From contig CAMJHJ010000143.1 of assembly GCA_946405485.1 (NCBI GenBank), forward strand, positions 1 to 6,304: a DNA stretch of 6,304 bases, written 5' to 3'. Below are positions 5,040-6,304 of the stretch, one piece after another. The DNA is from an uncultured Bacteroidales bacterium. GTDB lineage: Bacteria > Bacteroidota > Bacteroidia > Bacteroidales > UBA932. Each line of letters starts with the position of its first letter. The first letter of the stretch is position 1. The translations under genes and the position numbers were made by a program. Below the pieces are notes generated by a model. That model ran no database searches and was not told where the DNA came from. It was given only the letters and a program-made list of their open reading frames with translations.

Positions 5040-6304
5040 ATGAAAAGGACTATGATGACTTGCTTCACCTTGTTTATGGTGATAAGCCTGTGGGCCCAGC
5101 CTGCCGGACGTGTTTCATTCAATGAAGGATGGCGTTTCTGCCGCCTGGCAGACACGGTCTCGACGCTCAGTCCCGAGATCTACGCCGACCCTGCATTTGA
5201 CGACTCAGGCTGGAGGAATCTGGCTTTGCCACATGACTGGGGCGTGGAGGGACCGTTCGACCAGGCATATCCCGGTGAGACGGGGAAACTCAAATGGTGG
5301 GGGAAAGCCTGGTACAGGGCGCGTCTGGATGTGGATGAGGCGTATGCCGGGATGGAGCATGTCCTGAATTTTGGCGGCGTCATGTCCGGCGCCACGGTCT
5401 GGTGCAACGGGGTCGAGATCGTCCACAGGCCTTATGGTTACATCTCTTTCAATGCGAACCTGACGCCCGCCTTGCATCCGGGGGAGAATGTCATTGCCGT
5501 CAGCGTGGATAATCCGGAGAGTTCTTCCCGCTGGTATCCCGGCGGCGGCATCTATCGCAATGTCTGGCTGACCCGCAGCTGCCCTCTCGGCATTGCGCCC
5601 GAGGGTGTTTATATCACGACGCCGGAGATCGTGGCTGATTCCGCTACGGTGCGTTTCGAGGTCACCCTGAAGAACCACGCCGGCTATTCCGGTTCCGTAC
5701 GGCTGAATGCCACGGTGCTGGATGATGCCCGGCACTTCCACCGGGCATCCAATACGGAATCCTTTTCGCTGGGCCCGGTAACCGACGGACAGACAGTCAC
5801 ATTCGAGCTGAAAGTGCCCCAACCGAGGCTCTGGTCTCCGGAAGATCCTTTCGTCTATACACTTGCGACTGTCCTGGAGTCTGAGGACGGCTCCTTGCGT
5901 GACTCCTGCGATACGCCTTTCGGCATCCGGAAGACAGAATGGAAGTCGGACGGATTCTATCTCAACGGCGAACGCACTTTCCTGAAGGGCGTGTGCCTGC
6001 ATCACGATTCGGGCGCTCTGGGAGCGGTATGGAACACCCAGCTGTGGCTGCGTCGCCTGCTTACGCTGAAGGCGATGGGATGCAATGCGATCCGCACGGC
6101 CCACAATCCTCCCGCACCGGAGTTGCTGGATCTCTGCGACCGGCTGGGATTCTTCGTGATGGACGAATTGACGGACACCTGGACGGTGCCGAAGAAACCG
6201 AACGGCTATGCCAAGCTCTTTGACGAATGGGTGGAGCGTGACCTGGTGGACATGATCCGGCGGGACCGCAACCATCCGAGCGTCATCCTCTGGTCAATCG
6301 GCAA
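5040..6304 (+). CDS. GH2 beta-galactosidase-like enzyme, exported, 3' end missing
   Basis: The open frame from ATG 5040 gives 421 residues and is cut by the window end. It starts with a signal peptide (MKRTMMTCFTLFMVISLWA, cleavage probably before Gln20) without a lipobox, so the enzyme is likely periplasmic. Residues about 25-180 are the GH2 sugar-binding jelly-roll domain (NEGWRF, PHDWGVEGPF, YPGGGIYRNVWL). About 185-297 is the immunoglobulin-like domain. From about 300 the catalytic TIM barrel begins (FYLNGERTFLKGVCLHHD, IRTAHNPP, FFVMDELTDTW, RDRNHPSVILWSIG). The final motif normally continues Asn-Glu, where Glu is the acid/base; the window stops inside the Asn codon. GH2 also includes beta-glucuronidases and beta-mannosidases, but the motif set and the neighbouring galactanase favour beta-galactosidase. 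It could release galactose from the oligosaccharides made by the GH53 enzyme. It is transcribed away from the amylase operon across a 75-bp gap. Confidence 0.9.
   Translation, partial: MKRTMMTCFTLFMVISLWAQPAGRVSFNEGWRFCRLADTVSTLSPEIYADPAFDDSGWRNLALPHDWGVEGPFDQAYPGETGKLKWWGKAWYRARLDVDEAYAGMEHVLNFGGVMSGATVWCNGVEIVHRPYGYISFNANLTPALHPGENVIAVSVDNPESSSRWYPGGGIYRNVWLTRSCPLGIAPEGVYITTPEIVADSATVRFEVTLKNHAGYSGSVRLNATVLDDARHFHRASNTESFSLGPVTDGQTVTFELKVPQPRLWSPEDPFVYTLATVLESEDGSLRDSCDTPFGIRKTEWKSDGFYLNGERTFLKGVCLHHDSGALGAVWNTQLWLRRLLTLKAMGCNAIRTAHNPPAPELLDLCDRLGFFVMDELTDTWTVPKKPNGYAKLFDEWVERDLVDMIRRDRNHPSVILWSIG

Noticed and set aside
5205..6275. Minus-strand open frame (356 codons) opposite the GH2 gene
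   Set aside because: The plus strand encodes continuous GH2 motifs through the whole stretch, so this is a shadow frame.

Overview
The window looks like a carbohydrate-degradation region of a member of the Bacteroidales with a fairly GC-rich genome. Four things point there: lipoprotein signal peptides on the polysaccharide hydrolases, a SusG-type amylase with a BACON domain, TAnnTTTG-type -7 promoter boxes, and weak or absent Shine-Dalgarno sequences on most genes. The species cannot be named from this sequence.

Layout, left to right. Positions 1-230 (minus) are the 5' end of an exported protein or lipoprotein. Its last visible residues (RIERIEPP) resemble the start of the mature part of SusA-like neopullulanases/cyclomaltodextrinases. 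Positions 329-1513 form a self-contained unit: a Y1/HUH transposase of the REP-associated (RAYT) type at 422-1297 (minus), bracketed by two direct copies (329-418 and 1424-1513) of a 90-bp element. The copies are about 90% identical and each contains two hairpins built from one short core motif. This is the most unusual part of the window. Positions 1519-2625 (minus) encode a GH53 endo-beta-1,4-galactanase lipoprotein, and 2628-4964 (minus) a SusG-like GH13 alpha-amylase lipoprotein with an N-terminal BACON domain and a CBM58-like insertion. The amylase gene is upstream and the two are separated by only 2 bp, so they are almost certainly one operon. A 75-bp AT-rich divergent intergenic region (4965-5039) leads to a GH2 beta-galactosidase-like gene on the plus strand (5040 to the window end). 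It is cut one residue (Asn) before its expected catalytic acid/base Glu.

How they may work together. The amylase would cut starch at the cell surface. The galactanase would cut beta-1,4-galactan (type I arabinogalactan or pectic galactan), and the exported GH2 enzyme could remove galactose from the oligosaccharides produced. GH53 plus GH2 is a familiar pairing in galactan utilisation loci; its linkage to a SusG-type amylase is less expected. No SusC/SusD pair or regulator lies in the window. The transposase unit appears to have settled between the 3' end of the amylase-galactanase operon and the partial minus-strand gene. The non-coding stretch 231-328 shows only a weak promoter-like box.
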